Source: URNF01 sp045634325 (lineage in GTDB: Bacteria > Bacillota > Clostridia > Oscillospirales > Acutalibacteraceae). Taken from it: a DNA stretch of 64,000 nucleotides. The notes under the pieces are model-generated. The model did not search any database. It was not told the DNA's origin and worked only from the letters and a program-made list of their open reading frames with translations. Each line of letters starts with the position of its first letter. The first letter of the stretch is position 1. The translations under genes and the position numbers were made by a program. Below are positions 52,235-61,223 of this stretch, piece by piece. Where the stretch lies: NCBI GenBank assembly GCA_045634325.1, contig JAZRAA010000034.1, positions 1-64,000 of the forward strand. Reading direction: 5' to 3'.

Positions 52235-52259
52235 CAATTTCTTCACAATCATAGATAAT
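52231..52259 (+). promoter_or_regulatory. Promoter of the aconitase gene
   Basis: TTGACA (52231-52236, overlapping the previous stop codon), 17-base spacer, GATAAT (52254-52259). Confidence 0.7.
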
Positions 52260-52293
52260 ATACAATATTATTTTATATTAGGAGTGGACACAA

Positions 52294-54225
52294 ATGGCAT
52301 ACACCCTTGCACAAAAACTTATCCGTTCCCACTTGGTGAGCGGTGATATGACCCCCGGCAGTGAAATCGGACTGCGCATTGACCAGACATTAACGCAGGA
52401 TGCCACCGGCACCATGGCGTATCTTGAATTTGAAGCGATGGGTATCCCGCGCGTCAAAACTGAACTTTCGGTGGCGTACATCGACCACAACACCCTGCAA
52501 ACCGGCTTCGAAAATGCCGACGACCATCGGTATATCCAATCGGTTTGCAAAAAACACGGTCTATATTTCTCTCGCCCCGGTAACGGCATCTGCCATCAGG
52601 TGCATTTGGAGCGGTTCGGTATCCCCGGTAAAACTCTCATCGGTTCGGACAGTCACACCCCCACCGGCGGCGGCATCGGTATGCTCGCATTCGGCGCAGG
52701 CGGTTTGGACGTCGCTGTGGCGATGGGCGGCGGTACATACTACATCACCATGCCAAAAATGGTGAAAGTGGAATTGACCGGTAAATTGCAACCGTGGGTT
52801 GCCGCAAAAGACATTATTCTGGAAGTTTTGCGCAGAATGTCGGTCAAGGGCGGTGTCGGTAAAATCATCGAATACACCGGCGAAGGCGTCAAGAGCCTCT
52901 CGGTCCCGGAACGTGCCACCATCACCAATATGGGTGCTGAACTGGGTGCTTCTACCTCGATTTTTCCGTCGGACGAAATTACCTATGCGTTCATGAAAGC
53001 GCAAGGTCGTGAAAAAAATTGGGTGGAAATCAAACCCGATGCAGATGCAGTATATGACGAATGCATCACCATCGATTTGTCCGAATTGAAACCCCTCGCA
53101 GCCTGCCCCCACTCCCCCGATGCCGTGAAAACGGTAGAAGAAATCGGCGAAATCAAAGTGGACCAGTGCTGTATCGGTTCTTGCACCAACTCCTCGCTGT
53201 ACGATATGCTCAAAGTGGCGGCGATTTTGAAAGGTAAAACGGTGCATCCCGGTGTGAGCCTGTCCATCGCCCCCGGTTCTAAACAGGTGTATAACATGCT
53301 CGCCGCTTGCGGCGCACTTTCGGATATGATTGCCGCAGGCGCGCGTATTCTTGAATGTGCTTGCGGTCCTTGTATCGGCATGGGACAATCCCCCAACTCC
53401 GGTGGTGTTTCCCTGCGTACTTTCAACCGCAACTTTGAAGGCCGTTCAGGCACTGCCGATGCAGGTGTGTATCTCGTCAGCCCCGAAACTGCCGCAGTTT
53501 CCGCTCTGACCGGTGTATTCACCGACGCACGTACCATGGGCGAAGCACCGCAAGTAGAGATGCCCACTTCGTTTATGATTAACGACAACATGATTATCCC
53601 GCCCGCACCGGTGGAAGAAATGGACAGTGTGGAAATTCTGCGCGGTCCGAATATCAAACCGTTCCCGCAAACAGCGCCGCTGGAACAAACTATCAAAGCG
53701 GATGTTCTACTCAAAGTGGGCGACAACATTACCACCGACCATATCATGCCCGCAGGTGCAAAGATTTTGCCGTTGCGTTCCAACATTCCTGCTATTTCGG
53801 AACACTGCTTCACCCGTTGCGATGAAGCGTTCCCCGCACGATGCAAACAAGCCGGCAAGGGCATCATCATTGGCGGTTCTAACTACGGTCAGGGTAGTTC
53901 CCGTGAACACGCCGCTTTGGCACCACTGTATTTGGGTATCAAGGCCGTTATCGTGAAATCGTTTGCACGCATCCACGTGGCAAACCTCATCAATGCAGGC
54001 ATTCTGCCGCTCACCTTCCAAAACGAAGCGGACTATGACCGCATTTCTTTGGGCGATACCTTGTCCTTGCCCAACATCCGTGACTGCGTTGCAAACGGCA
54101 CTCCCATTGTGCTGAAAAATGAAACGACCGGCGAGGAATATCCTCTGCACAACACTTTCTCCGAAAGACAAGTCGACCTGTTGCTCGCAGGCGGTTTGCT
54201 GGATTATACACGCAACAACTCCTAA
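52294..54225 (+). CDS. Aconitate hydratase (clostridial short form)
   Basis: This 643-residue 4Fe-4S enzyme isomerises citrate to isocitrate. The cluster cysteines lie in IGSCTNSS (~297) and CACGPCIGMGQ (~357 and 360). SDSHTPTGGGIGMLAFGAGG and GSNYGQGSSREHAALAP (swivelling C-terminal domain) are conserved. The length matches the ~640-residue clostridial/mitochondrial-like type rather than ~890-residue AcnA. AGGAGTGG precedes the ATG. It has its own promoter and terminator, and citrate synthase and isocitrate dehydrogenase genes are not nearby. A homoaconitase or 3-isopropylmalate role is unlikely given the single-chain architecture. Confidence 0.92.
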   Translation: MAYTLAQKLIRSHLVSGDMTPGSEIGLRIDQTLTQDATGTMAYLEFEAMGIPRVKTELSVAYIDHNTLQTGFENADDHRYIQSVCKKHGLYFSRPGNGICHQVHLERFGIPGKTLIGSDSHTPTGGGIGMLAFGAGGLDVAVAMGGGTYYITMPKMVKVELTGKLQPWVAAKDIILEVLRRMSVKGGVGKIIEYTGEGVKSLSVPERATITNMGAELGASTSIFPSDEITYAFMKAQGREKNWVEIKPDADAVYDECITIDLSELKPLAACPHSPDAVKTVEEIGEIKVDQCCIGSCTNSSLYDMLKVAAILKGKTVHPGVSLSIAPGSKQVYNMLAACGALSDMIAAGARILECACGPCIGMGQSPNSGGVSLRTFNRNFEGRSGTADAGVYLVSPETAAVSALTGVFTDARTMGEAPQVEMPTSFMINDNMIIPPAPVEEMDSVEILRGPNIKPFPQTAPLEQTIKADVLLKVGDNITTDHIMPAGAKILPLRSNIPAISEHCFTRCDEAFPARCKQAGKGIIIGGSNYGQGSSREHAALAPLYLGIKAVIVKSFARIHVANLINAGILPLTFQNEADYDRISLGDTLSLPNIRDCVANGTPIVLKNETTGEEYPLHNTFSERQVDLLLAGGLLDYTRNNS

Positions 54226-54270
54226 TATGCTATGTGTGGTTGGATGACCCTTTCCTTCGCTTGAAAAACA

Positions 54271-54306
54271 AAATGCGACAGTGAGATTTTTCTCGCTGTC
54301 GCATTT
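54271..54306. terminator. Bidirectional terminator between the aconitase and hexose kinase genes
   Basis: A 16-bp stem (54271-54286 with 54291-54306, one G-T pair), loop TTTT, T-run on the plus exit. Confidence 0.85.
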
Positions 54307-54307
54307 T

Positions 54308-55195
54308 TTATATCAATTGTTTGATTTGCTCGGCTGTAGCAAGGTCATCCGAAAAAGCCGTTGCCGCTCCCGCCGCATTGCCCAGCTGTAAAGCATACAT
54401 ATATCCCTTGTCAATGCCCGCAAGGAAACCCGCCACCATAGAATCTCCCGCTCCCACCGTGTTACGGGGTGTGCCGACGTGTGCGCAAACCGTGTGCATG
54501 ATACCGTCCGCATCCAAAAGCAAAGCGCCGTCTCCGCCACGGGATACCAACACGTTTTGTGCACCTAACTGTTGCAATTCACGCGCAGCAGCTGTCACTG
54601 CGTCTGTATCTTCCAACGTCCTGCCGACCAACTCTTCCAATTCACGCAAATTGGGTTTGATAAGGAACGGATGGTGCGGCAACACCGCTTTGAGCACAGC
54701 ACCGGTAGCGTCCACCACCAACCGTACACCTTTGTCACTTATCAAATCGGCAATCTGCGCATACAAATCCTGCGGCAAAGAGGGCGGAATACTGCCGGCG
54801 AGCACCAACGTGTCACCCGCCTGTAAACTTTCTATTTGTGCAAACAATTGTTGCAAAGCATCCTTATCAACAACGGGTCCACCCGCATTGATTTCGGTTT
54901 CTTGTCGCCCTTTTAGTTTCACGTTAATACGGGTGTTCCCCTCACGCAACGGTATAAAAGCGGTATCAACACCGGTTCGCTTGACCATTTGTTGCAAAGC
55001 ATCTCCGGTGAAACCGGCTACAAACCCCAACGCGCAAACCGACACGCCCAAACGTGCCGCTACGATGGCGACGTTAATACCTTTTCCACCACAGTAAAAC
55101 TGTTCACCGCCCGCACGGTTGGTTTCACCCAACTGCAAATTACCCACCTGCATCACATAATCAAGTGCGGGGTTGCAAGTAACGGTATATACCAT
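54308..55195 (-). CDS. 1-phosphofructokinase family hexose kinase (PfkB/FruK/LacC)
   Basis: This 295-residue PfkB-family sugar kinase starts VYTVTCNPALDYVMQV, typical of FruK/LacC. CGGKGINVAIVAARLG is the substrate-binding signature, and GTPRNTVGAGDSMVAGFLAG carries the catalytic Asp and anion hole. It phosphorylates fructose-1-phosphate, tagatose-6-phosphate or a similar sugar phosphate. ATG 55195 follows AAAGGAG. No PTS transporter or DeoR regulator gene is adjacent, so FruK or LacC identity stays open. It lies directly downstream of the 5S rRNA gene on the same strand, behind the 5S terminator. Confidence 0.87.
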   Translation of the reverse strand: MVYTVTCNPALDYVMQVGNLQLGETNRAGGEQFYCGGKGINVAIVAARLGVSVCALGFVAGFTGDALQQMVKRTGVDTAFIPLREGNTRINVKLKGRQETEINAGGPVVDKDALQQLFAQIESLQAGDTLVLAGSIPPSLPQDLYAQIADLISDKGVRLVVDATGAVLKAVLPHHPFLIKPNLRELEELVGRTLEDTDAVTAAARELQQLGAQNVLVSRGGDGALLLDADGIMHTVCAHVGTPRNTVGAGDSMVAGFLAGIDKGYMYALQLGNAAGAATAFSDDLATAEQIKQLI

Positions 55196-55233
55196 ATCAC
55201 CGTCTCCTTTCACGAAAAGGGTAAAAAAGGGTA

Positions 55234-55264
55234 GAAAAAAAGCACGGCCTATTGGCCGCGCCCT
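55234..55264 (-). terminator. Terminator of the 5S rRNA gene
   Basis: On the minus strand, GCGCGGCC, loop AATA, GGCCGTGC, then T7. Confidence 0.8.
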
Positions 55265-55273
55265 TTTGATTGT

Positions 55274-55389
<116 letters not shown>

Positions 55390-55415
55390 TGTGTGTCCTT
55401 TAGGGGACGAGTGAT

Positions 55416-55444
55416 ACTATACCACAGCTTTCTGCAAAATGCAA
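55416..55444 (-). promoter_or_regulatory. Promoter of the 5S rRNA gene
   Basis: On the minus strand, TTGCAT (55439-55444), 17-base spacer, TATAGT (55416-55421), about 27 bases upstream of the 5S end. An A/T-rich stretch just upstream could act as an UP element. Confidence 0.7.
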
Positions 55445-55510
55445 GTGTTTTTTTAAAAAAACTTAAAAAATTTTTTAAAAATATGTTTTTGACTTTTTTG
55501 CAAAAAGGAC

Positions 55511-55539
55511 TTGACATTTTGTCGCTTGCTTGGTATAAT
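55511..55539 (+). promoter_or_regulatory. Consensus promoter of tRNA-Tyr
   Basis: TTGACA (55511-55516), 17-base spacer, TATAAT (55534-55539): a perfect sigma-A consensus. Confidence 0.85.
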
Positions 55540-55559
55540 CCTACTTGCGTTTTGAATAT

Positions 55560-55644
55560 GGGAGTGTTCCCGAGTGGCCAAAGGGGGCAGACTGTAAATC
55601 TGTTGTCTTCGACTTCGGTGGTTCGAATCCACCCGCTCCCACCA
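55560..55644 (+). tRNA. tRNA-Tyr (anticodon GTA)
   Basis: An 85-base class II tRNA with acceptor arms GGGAGTG (55560-55566) and CGCTCCC, anticodon stem CAGA/TCTG around CTGTAAA, a long variable arm, T-loop GGTTCGAATCC, and encoded CCA (55642-55644). Confidence 0.97.
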
Positions 55645-55652
55645 AAACAATG

Positions 55653-55683
55653 AACCGACCCAAAAGGGTCGGTTTTTCTTTTT
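55653..55683 (+). terminator. Terminator of tRNA-Tyr
   Basis: Stem AACCGACCC/GGGTCGGTT, loop AAAA, then TTTCTTTTT. Confidence 0.85.
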
Positions 55684-55714
55684 GCAAAATGTAGTAATTA
55701 ACAAAACCCCTCCG

Positions 55715-55743
55715 TTGACAAACCTCCCCTTTTGATGTAAAAT
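55715..55743 (+). promoter_or_regulatory. Promoter of rnpB
   Basis: TTGACA (55715-55720), 17-base spacer, TAAAAT (55738-55743). Initiation near 55750 matches the RNA 5' end. Confidence 0.75.
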
Positions 55744-55749
55744 ACAAGC

Positions 55750-56084
55750 TGTTGAGTAGGCTGAACAGTCGCGTGCGCTTGGCGCATGAGGAAAGTCCGA
55801 GCACCATAAGGCAGGATAACGGCTAACGGCCGCCGGGGGTGACCCTAGGGAAAGTGCAACAGAGATATACCGCCTGCTTTTTGCAGGTAAGGGTGGAAAG
55901 GCGAGGTAAGAGCTCACCGGCGTACAGGAGACTGTGCGGCCCTGCAAACCCTATCCGGTGCAACACCGACTAAAGCGATACATTTGCCCGATGTGCTTTG
56001 AAGGGTGGCTAGAGCTGTCTGGCAACAGACAGTCGAGATAGATGACTGTTCACGACAGAACTCGGCTTACAGGTCTACTCAACT
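55750..56084 (+). ncRNA. rnpB: RNase P RNA, bacterial class A
   Basis: This is the catalytic RNA of RNase P, which trims tRNA 5' leaders. Universal blocks are GAGGAAAGTCCGAGCACC near 55789, ACAGAGATATACCGCC near 55859, GGGTGGAAAGGCGAGGTAAG near 55892 and CGGCTTACAGGTCTACTC near 56063. The ends pair as GTTGAGTAG/CTACTCAAC. The length (~335 bases) is on the short side for class A. It lies next to tRNA-Tyr on the same strand but has its own promoter. The 3' end is estimated from the terminal pairing. Confidence 0.95.
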
Positions 56085-56100
56085 CTACCGTATAAACCTC

Positions 56101-56129
56101 TTGCTTTTTGCAAGAATATCTTATATACT
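56101..56129 (+). promoter_or_regulatory. Promoter of the DUF1858 gene
   Basis: TTGCTT (56101-56106), 17-base spacer, TATACT (56124-56129). The -35 area also forms a weak hairpin CTTGC/GCAAG that may end rnpB transcription. Confidence 0.55.
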
Positions 56130-56155
56130 ATAATTAAACAGAAAGGATGTTATAT

Positions 56156-56356
56156 ATGAAAGTTACAAAAGATACCATTATCGGTGATATTCTGGATATG
56201 GACCGCACCACTGCTCCCTATTTCTTGGAAATGGGTATGCACTGTCTGGGTTGCCCCTCTGCGCGAGGCGAAACGCTGGCGCAAGCGTGCATGGTGCACG
56301 GCGTAGATTGTGACGAATTGGTCAACAAAATCAACGCCCATCTGGCGAGCGAGTAA
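56156..56356 (+). CDS. DUF1858 redox-disulfide domain protein
   Basis: This 66-residue single-domain protein is of the DUF1858 type, often named hybrid-cluster-protein-associated redox disulfide domain. It contains the motif GMHCLGCPSARGETLAQAC, with CxxC as the presumed redox-active pair, preceded by the helical start VTKDTIIGDILDMDRTTAPYFLEMGM. AAAGGA lies upstream of ATG 56156; a start three codons earlier is less likely. It is encoded alone between a promoter and a strong terminator. Its partner is unknown, and no hybrid-cluster protein gene is in this window. Confidence 0.88.
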   Translation: MKVTKDTIIGDILDMDRTTAPYFLEMGMHCLGCPSARGETLAQACMVHGVDCDELVNKINAHLASE

Positions 56357-56360
56357 TTCT

Positions 56361-56393
56361 AAAAGGCGTTGCTATGCAACGCCTTTTCTTTTT
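56361..56393 (+). terminator. Terminator of the DUF1858 gene
   Basis: A perfect 12-bp stem AAAAGGCGTTGC/GCAACGCCTTTT, loop TAT, then CTTTTT. The next gene starts 12 bases later, so some read-through into trmK is likely. Confidence 0.8.
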
Positions 56394-56405
56394 AGAGGTA
56401 CAACT

Positions 56406-57065
56406 ATGCACATACGCAAACGACTGGCCGCCATCGCTTCCTACGTGCGAAAGGGAAGCAGAGTAGCGGATATCGGCACCGACCACGGCTTTTTGCCGTT
56501 ATATTTAATTGAAAACGACATCTCCCCCACCTGCATTGCATCGGACGTGCGGGAAGGCCCCGCAAGTGCGGCACGCAAACACATCGCCGCCGCAGGTCAG
56601 CAAAATCGCATCGACGTGCGTGTGGGAAACGGCTTGGAAACGGTAAAACCCGAAGAAGTGGACGATATTGTGATTGCGGGCATGGGCGGAGAAACCATCA
56701 CTGCCATTTTAGAGGCGGCGCAATGGCTGCAAAGCCCCCATTATCACCTGATTTTACAGCCGATGTCCCACACAGAGATTTTGCGGCAGTGGTTGTATAC
56801 ACACGGTTTTTCGACCGTTTGTGAACGTCTGTTGACAGATGGCGGCAAATCCTACATCCTGTTAGTGACAACGTATAACGGCGTTTGTACACCCGCCGAC
56901 GAATTTATGTGTTTTAAAGGCGATTTCGACCCCAAGGAAGGGCGGCCATATTGGCAAAAAACCGCCCACTACCTTGAAAAACGTGCCGCAGGATGCGCAG
57001 CGCACGGACAAAACGAAGACGCACAAAAATGGCACGAAATTGCCGAAAAATTACTTGCCTTGTGA
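56406..57065 (+). CDS. trmK: tRNA (adenine-22-N1)-methyltransferase TrmK
   Basis: This 219-residue SAM-dependent enzyme methylates A22 of bacterial tRNAs. The Rossmann motif is VADIGTDHGFLPLYL (~20-34), followed by ASDVREGPASAARKHI and the catalytic-region IVIAGMGGETITAIL. LQPMSHTEILRQWL is another family block. GAGGTA lies before ATG 56406; a longer frame overlaps the DUF1858 gene and terminator and lacks a site. The following Nif3-like gene starts 13 bases on, a conserved pairing in Firmicutes. Confidence 0.93.
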   Translation: MHIRKRLAAIASYVRKGSRVADIGTDHGFLPLYLIENDISPTCIASDVREGPASAARKHIAAAGQQNRIDVRVGNGLETVKPEEVDDIVIAGMGGETITAILEAAQWLQSPHYHLILQPMSHTEILRQWLYTHGFSTVCERLLTDGGKSYILLVTTYNGVCTPADEFMCFKGDFDPKEGRPYWQKTAHYLEKRAAGCAAHGQNEDAQKWHEIAEKLLAL

Positions 57066-57078
57066 AAGGGGTAACGGT

Positions 57079-57819
57079 ATGTTATTAACCGAAATTATGC
57101 AGTTTTTAGAGCAAAAAGCACCCGCTTGTACCGCAGAAGAATGGGATAATGTGGGCTTGCTGGTGGATTGCGGGCACGAGGAAATTCGCAGTGCCGTGGT
57201 GGCGTTGGATGCCACGCCTGCCGCGATTGCATTCGCAGTGGAAAACGGCGCACAATTGCTCATCACCCACCACCCTGTCATTTTTGCTCCTTTGAAAAGC
57301 ATCACCACCGATATGCCCGCCGCTAATGCCTTATTGGGCGGTATTTCGGTGTTGTCCTTGCACACCAATTTGGATAAAGCGCAAGGCGGTGTCAATGATA
57401 CACTGGCTATGCGTTTAGGTTTACAAAACGTGCAAATCGCCAATGATGGCATGAGCCGTGTCGGCGAATTGCCCGCTCCCATGACCGCACCCGATTTTGC
57501 AGCATTGGTGGCTGAGAAACTTGGAACAGACGTTTCCTACACCTACGGACGTATGGTCAAAACCGTAGCTGTGTGTGGTGGCGGTGCCGGCGACGGCGTT
57601 TTCACGTTCAATGATACGGTGGACGCTTACGTCACGGGTGAAATGAAACACCATGAATTTTTGGCGGCAAAATCCGCTTTGTTTACCGCCGTTGCGGCAG
57701 GGCATTATGCCACCGAAATGCCGGTAGTCGATACCCTTGCAGGTTGGTTGCGGGATGCATTCCCCACTTTGCAAGTACATGCTTTTTATGATGAAAACCC
57801 CTATAAAACAGTGAGGTAA
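57079..57819 (+). CDS. Nif3-like dinuclear metal centre protein
   Basis: This 246-residue protein is of the NIF3/YqfO family, forming hexamers with a di-metal site. EEWDNVGLLVD, LITHHPVIFAPLKSI (HH metal ligands), LHTNLDKAQGGVNDTLA, and the late GEMKHHEFLAA and GHYATEM carry the conserved His and Glu ligands. It is the short form without the PII-like insert. AAAGGGG precedes the ATG. It is co-transcribed with trmK and 4 bases ahead of rqcH. A GTP cyclohydrolase-like activity has been proposed for relatives; the real function is uncertain. Confidence 0.92.
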   Translation: MLLTEIMQFLEQKAPACTAEEWDNVGLLVDCGHEEIRSAVVALDATPAAIAFAVENGAQLLITHHPVIFAPLKSITTDMPAANALLGGISVLSLHTNLDKAQGGVNDTLAMRLGLQNVQIANDGMSRVGELPAPMTAPDFAALVAEKLGTDVSYTYGRMVKTVAVCGGGAGDGVFTFNDTVDAYVTGEMKHHEFLAAKSALFTAVAAGHYATEMPVVDTLAGWLRDAFPTLQVHAFYDENPYKTVR

Positions 57820-57823
57820 ATAA

Positions 57824-59584
57824 ATGGCACTGGACGGATTATACCTTTCCTGTCTGCGACAAGAATTAAACGACGCACTCGCAGACACCCGCATTGACAA
57901 AATTTTTCAGCCGTCAAAAGAAGAACTGATACTTGCTTTGCGCGGACGTGAAAAAAACTTAAAATTGTATATTTCAGCTCGTGTCAATTCGCCACGTTTG
58001 CATTTGACCACTCTTAAACTGGAAAATCCGCAAACACCGCCGATGTTTTGTATGTTGTTACGCAAACGCATGAGCGGTGGACGTTTTGTCGGTGTACGGC
58101 AAAACGGGGCAGAACGTGCTTTGTATCTCGACTTTGACTGTGTCAATGAACTGGGCGACATCGTGCGATTGACATTGGCAGTTGAGATGATGGGCAAACA
58201 CAGCAACATCATTTTGTTGGATGCGCAACAAAAGGTGCTGGACGCAGTCAAACGTGTGGATTTGTCTATGTCCCCGACCCGCCCGATTTTGCCGGGTGTG
58301 TTGTATGCTGACCCGCCCACTATGGAGGGGCGCTTGGACGTAGCACTCACCCCGCCGGCACACACTGCGCTGATTATCGCAACAGACGGCAGACCGCTTG
58401 CCGATGCCATTTTACAAAACACGCGCGGCATCTCCCCACTCAACTGTCGTGAACTGGCATTGCGTGTCACGGGCGACAGCCACACGCTGTCTGACACACT
58501 TACGCCAAAACAAATCGAAAAACTAACCGCCCTTTTGCAACGTATCCAAGATATTGCAAACGGCATAGAACAAGGGAAACCCTATATTGCTTCTTCCCCT
58601 GCGGGTGTGCCGCAGGAATACAGCGTGTTGCCGTTGCTCCAATACGGCCCCCAAACCGTCGGCAAAGAAATGGACAGCTTTTCGGCTGTTCTCGACGAAT
58701 TTTATGCCAAAAAAGATGCAGCTGAGCGTTTCAAACAACGCACCGCTGACTTAACACGGGTGCTTTCCACCGCCAAAGAGCGTATCGGACGCAAACTTGC
58801 GCATCAGCGTGAAGAATGGAAAGCGTCGGGCGACCGAGAGAAAAATCGCATATTCGCCGACCTTATCAATGCGAATATTTACGCCATTCCGAAAGGGGCG
58901 GCAAGCGCCTTACTCATCAACTACTTCGACCCCGATTGTAAAACGGTGGAAGTACCGCTCGACCCCGCCTTGTCTGCCGCCGCCAATGCACAGCGGTATT
59001 ACAAACTATATCGCAAAGCGCAAACGGCAGAAAAGATTTTGGCAGAACAAATCGAAAAAGGTGAAACGGAACTTTTGTATCTCGATTCAGTTTCAGATGC
59101 CCTTACCCGTGCGGTCACGTCAACGGAAATTGACGCCTTGCGACAGGAATTGGCGGCGGGCGGATATTTACGGTTGCAAAAGGTGGGCAAAAAAACCGCC
59201 GTGCCACTCAAACCCAAAACTTTTATATCCGATGATGGTTTCACCATCTTGGTGGGACGCAATAACGTGGAAAACGACCACTTAACCACCAAAACGGCAC
59301 GTGGCAGTGATGTATGGTTTCATACCAAGAATATCCCCGGCTCGCACGTAGTGGTGTTGACCGGCGGCAAAACACCGCCCGATCGCACACTGGAACAAGC
59401 GGCAATCTTAGCGGCACTCCATTCCAAAGCCGCCGACGGAAAACAAGTGCCGGTGGACTATACCGCCATCAAAAACGTGCATAAACCTGCGGGCGCAAAA
59501 CCCGGTTTTGTCATTTACGAAACCAATCGCACCGCTTTTGTAGATCCCGACCCCGCTCTTGCGGAGAAATTATTTCAACAATAA
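57824..59584 (+). CDS. rqcH: Ribosome quality control factor RqcH (NFACT protein)
   Basis: This 586-residue Rqc2/NEMF homologue binds stalled 50S subunits and recruits tRNA-Ala to add alanine tails to nascent chains. NFACT-N begins with LDGLYLSCLRQELNDALADTRIDKIFQPS and continues LHLTTLKLENPQTPPMFCMLLRK. The middle is a coiled coil (~285-420). The C-terminal NFACT-R has GRNNVENDHLTTKTARGSDVWFHTKNIPGSHVVVL near 475-510. GAGGTAA precedes the ATG. It is the last gene of the trmK-nif3-rqcH operon. Older names are FbpA or fibronectin-binding protein. Confidence 0.94.
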   Translation: MALDGLYLSCLRQELNDALADTRIDKIFQPSKEELILALRGREKNLKLYISARVNSPRLHLTTLKLENPQTPPMFCMLLRKRMSGGRFVGVRQNGAERALYLDFDCVNELGDIVRLTLAVEMMGKHSNIILLDAQQKVLDAVKRVDLSMSPTRPILPGVLYADPPTMEGRLDVALTPPAHTALIIATDGRPLADAILQNTRGISPLNCRELALRVTGDSHTLSDTLTPKQIEKLTALLQRIQDIANGIEQGKPYIASSPAGVPQEYSVLPLLQYGPQTVGKEMDSFSAVLDEFYAKKDAAERFKQRTADLTRVLSTAKERIGRKLAHQREEWKASGDREKNRIFADLINANIYAIPKGAASALLINYFDPDCKTVEVPLDPALSAAANAQRYYKLYRKAQTAEKILAEQIEKGETELLYLDSVSDALTRAVTSTEIDALRQELAAGGYLRLQKVGKKTAVPLKPKTFISDDGFTILVGRNNVENDHLTTKTARGSDVWFHTKNIPGSHVVVLTGGKTPPDRTLEQAAILAALHSKAADGKQVPVDYTAIKNVHKPAGAKPGFVIYETNRTAFVDPDPALAEKLFQQ

Positions 59585-59590
59585 ACAATA

Positions 59591-59619
59591 GAAAGCCGTT
59601 GTCATTGACAACGGCTTTC
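59591..59619. terminator. Convergent terminator hairpin between rqcH and the flavoprotein operon
   Basis: A perfect 13-bp stem GAAAGCCGTTGTC/GACAACGGCTTTC, loop ATT. T-tracts are short on both sides. Confidence 0.7.
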
Positions 59620-59621
59620 TG

Positions 59622-61223
59622 TTATATGTTTTCCAGTACCCATTCAGCACATTTGATGCCGTCTGCTGCGGCAGAAACGATACCGCCGGCATAACCCGCA
59701 CCTTCCCCGCAAGGATAGATGCCACGCAGTGCCGACTGTCCTTTTTCGTCTCGCAGCATACGCACTGGTGAAGAAGAACGGGATTCAATGCCTGTCAGCA
59801 CCGCATCCGCGCGGTCAAAATCTTTGATTTGTCTGCCAAATAGCGGCAACGCCGCCTTTAACGACTGCGCCACCACTGTCGGTAAACACGCTCTCAAGTC
59901 ACACAAAGTGACACCCGGACGATAAGACGGGTGCACATCCCCCAACTGCAACGAAGCACGGTCTTGCAAGAAATCGCCCACCAATTGTGCGGGCGCGTGA
60001 AAATTCCCGCCACCACAACGGAAAGCAGCTTGTTCCCATTTTCGTTGCAAAGCAAACCCGCTCAGCGGATGTTCACTTTCAAAATCCTCGGGGCCTACTC
60101 CCACCAACAAGGCACTGTTAGAATTTTCGGCATTCCGCGCATGTGCGCTCATGCCATTGACCACCAATTGACCATCTACGGATGCCGCGGCTACCACTTC
60201 ACCACCGGGACACATACAAAACGTATATACCCCACGCTTACCGTCAGGACGACAAGATAGTTTATAGTCTGCCGCACCCAGCGCAGAATGCCCTGCAAAA
60301 GCGCCATATTGACTTTTATCAATCATCGTGCGGGGATGCTCAATGCGCACCCCCATCGCAAACGGTTTTTGTTGCATCGGTACACCCGCATCGTACAACA
60401 TGGAAGCGGTATCCCCCGCACTGTGTCCGATTGCAAAAACAGCGTGTTCACAAGGAAATTCTTTCTCGCCGTCAGGGGTCGCAACCGTCAATGCTGTCAG
60501 CGTACCATTTTGTACGCAAACCCCTGTCACCTGATGTTCAAACAGCACCTGTCCACCGAGACTTTTGATTTGTTCGCGAATATTTTTCACCGTTTCACGC
60601 AATTTATCGGTACCCACGTGCGGTTTTGCTTGCCATAAAATCTCCTCCGGCGCTCCCGCCGCCGCCAATGTTTCTAAAATGAAACGAATGCGACGGTCTT
60701 TGATGCCGGTGTTGAGTTTGCCATCCGAAAACGTACCGGCACCGCCCTCACCAAACTGCACGTTGGAGCAAGGGTTTAGCACACCGCTTGTGCGAAAAGT
60801 CTCTACATCTCGCATGCGGGTGTCAACGTCTCTGCCACGTTCCAGCAACAACGGACGTGCTCCCGACTTGGCGAGTATAAGTGCCGCAAACAGTCCCGCG
60901 GGGCCGCTGCCCACTACAATGGGTGACGTTTGCGGCGGCACAGGAAGCGGCGAGGGTAAAATATACGGTTGACCGCCGCCGATAGTCACCGACGAATGTT
61001 TCGCACGTGCCACCACCGCGTTAGCATCCAACGAAACCGTCAGGTCAACGGTAACAGTAAAATGCACATCGGCTTTATCACGCGCATCCACCGACTGTTT
61101 GATGAGTTTTAAATCGGTAATCATCGACGGCTTGATTTTTGCTTTCTTGGCGGCGGCTTTTTTGAGTATGTCGGCATCAAAATCCAACGGTACCCGCACG
61201 CCCGAAACACGAACTATGTTCAT
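59622..61223 (-). CDS. FAD-dependent oxidoreductase (COG2509 type)
   Basis: This 533-residue flavoprotein has an N-terminal ~95-residue domain and then a FAD Rossmann motif, PIVVGSGPAGLFAALILAKSGA (~100-121). CSNVQFGEGGAGTFSDGKLNTGIKD and GIYPCGEGAGYAGGIVSAAADG are the diagnostic blocks of this uncharacterised dehydrogenase family. GAGGTGG precedes the ATG, whose first base lies inside the previous stop (ATGA overlap). It forms an operon with the BaiN-like gene and recG. No substrate is known; a role in redox balance is only a guess. Confidence 0.88.
   Translation of the reverse strand: MNIVRVSGVRVPLDFDADILKKAAAKKAKIKPSMITDLKLIKQSVDARDKADVHFTVTVDLTVSLDANAVVARAKHSSVTIGGGQPYILPSPLPVPPQTSPIVVGSGPAGLFAALILAKSGARPLLLERGRDVDTRMRDVETFRTSGVLNPCSNVQFGEGGAGTFSDGKLNTGIKDRRIRFILETLAAAGAPEEILWQAKPHVGTDKLRETVKNIREQIKSLGGQVLFEHQVTGVCVQNGTLTALTVATPDGEKEFPCEHAVFAIGHSAGDTASMLYDAGVPMQQKPFAMGVRIEHPRTMIDKSQYGAFAGHSALGAADYKLSCRPDGKRGVYTFCMCPGGEVVAAASVDGQLVVNGMSAHARNAENSNSALLVGVGPEDFESEHPLSGFALQRKWEQAAFRCGGGNFHAPAQLVGDFLQDRASLQLGDVHPSYRPGVTLCDLRACLPTVVAQSLKAALPLFGRQIKDFDRADAVLTGIESRSSSPVRMLRDEKGQSALRGIYPCGEGAGYAGGIVSAAADGIKCAEWVLENI

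Noticed and set aside
52983..53870. 295-codon open frame antisense to aconitase
   Set aside because: The sense frame carries all aconitase cluster motifs. The antisense frame is a by-product of codon bias.
54321..55097. 258-codon open frame antisense to the hexose kinase gene
   Set aside because: Composition is unusual (Ser, Pro, Ala, Asn), there is no ribosome site, and it is fully covered by a PfkB gene.
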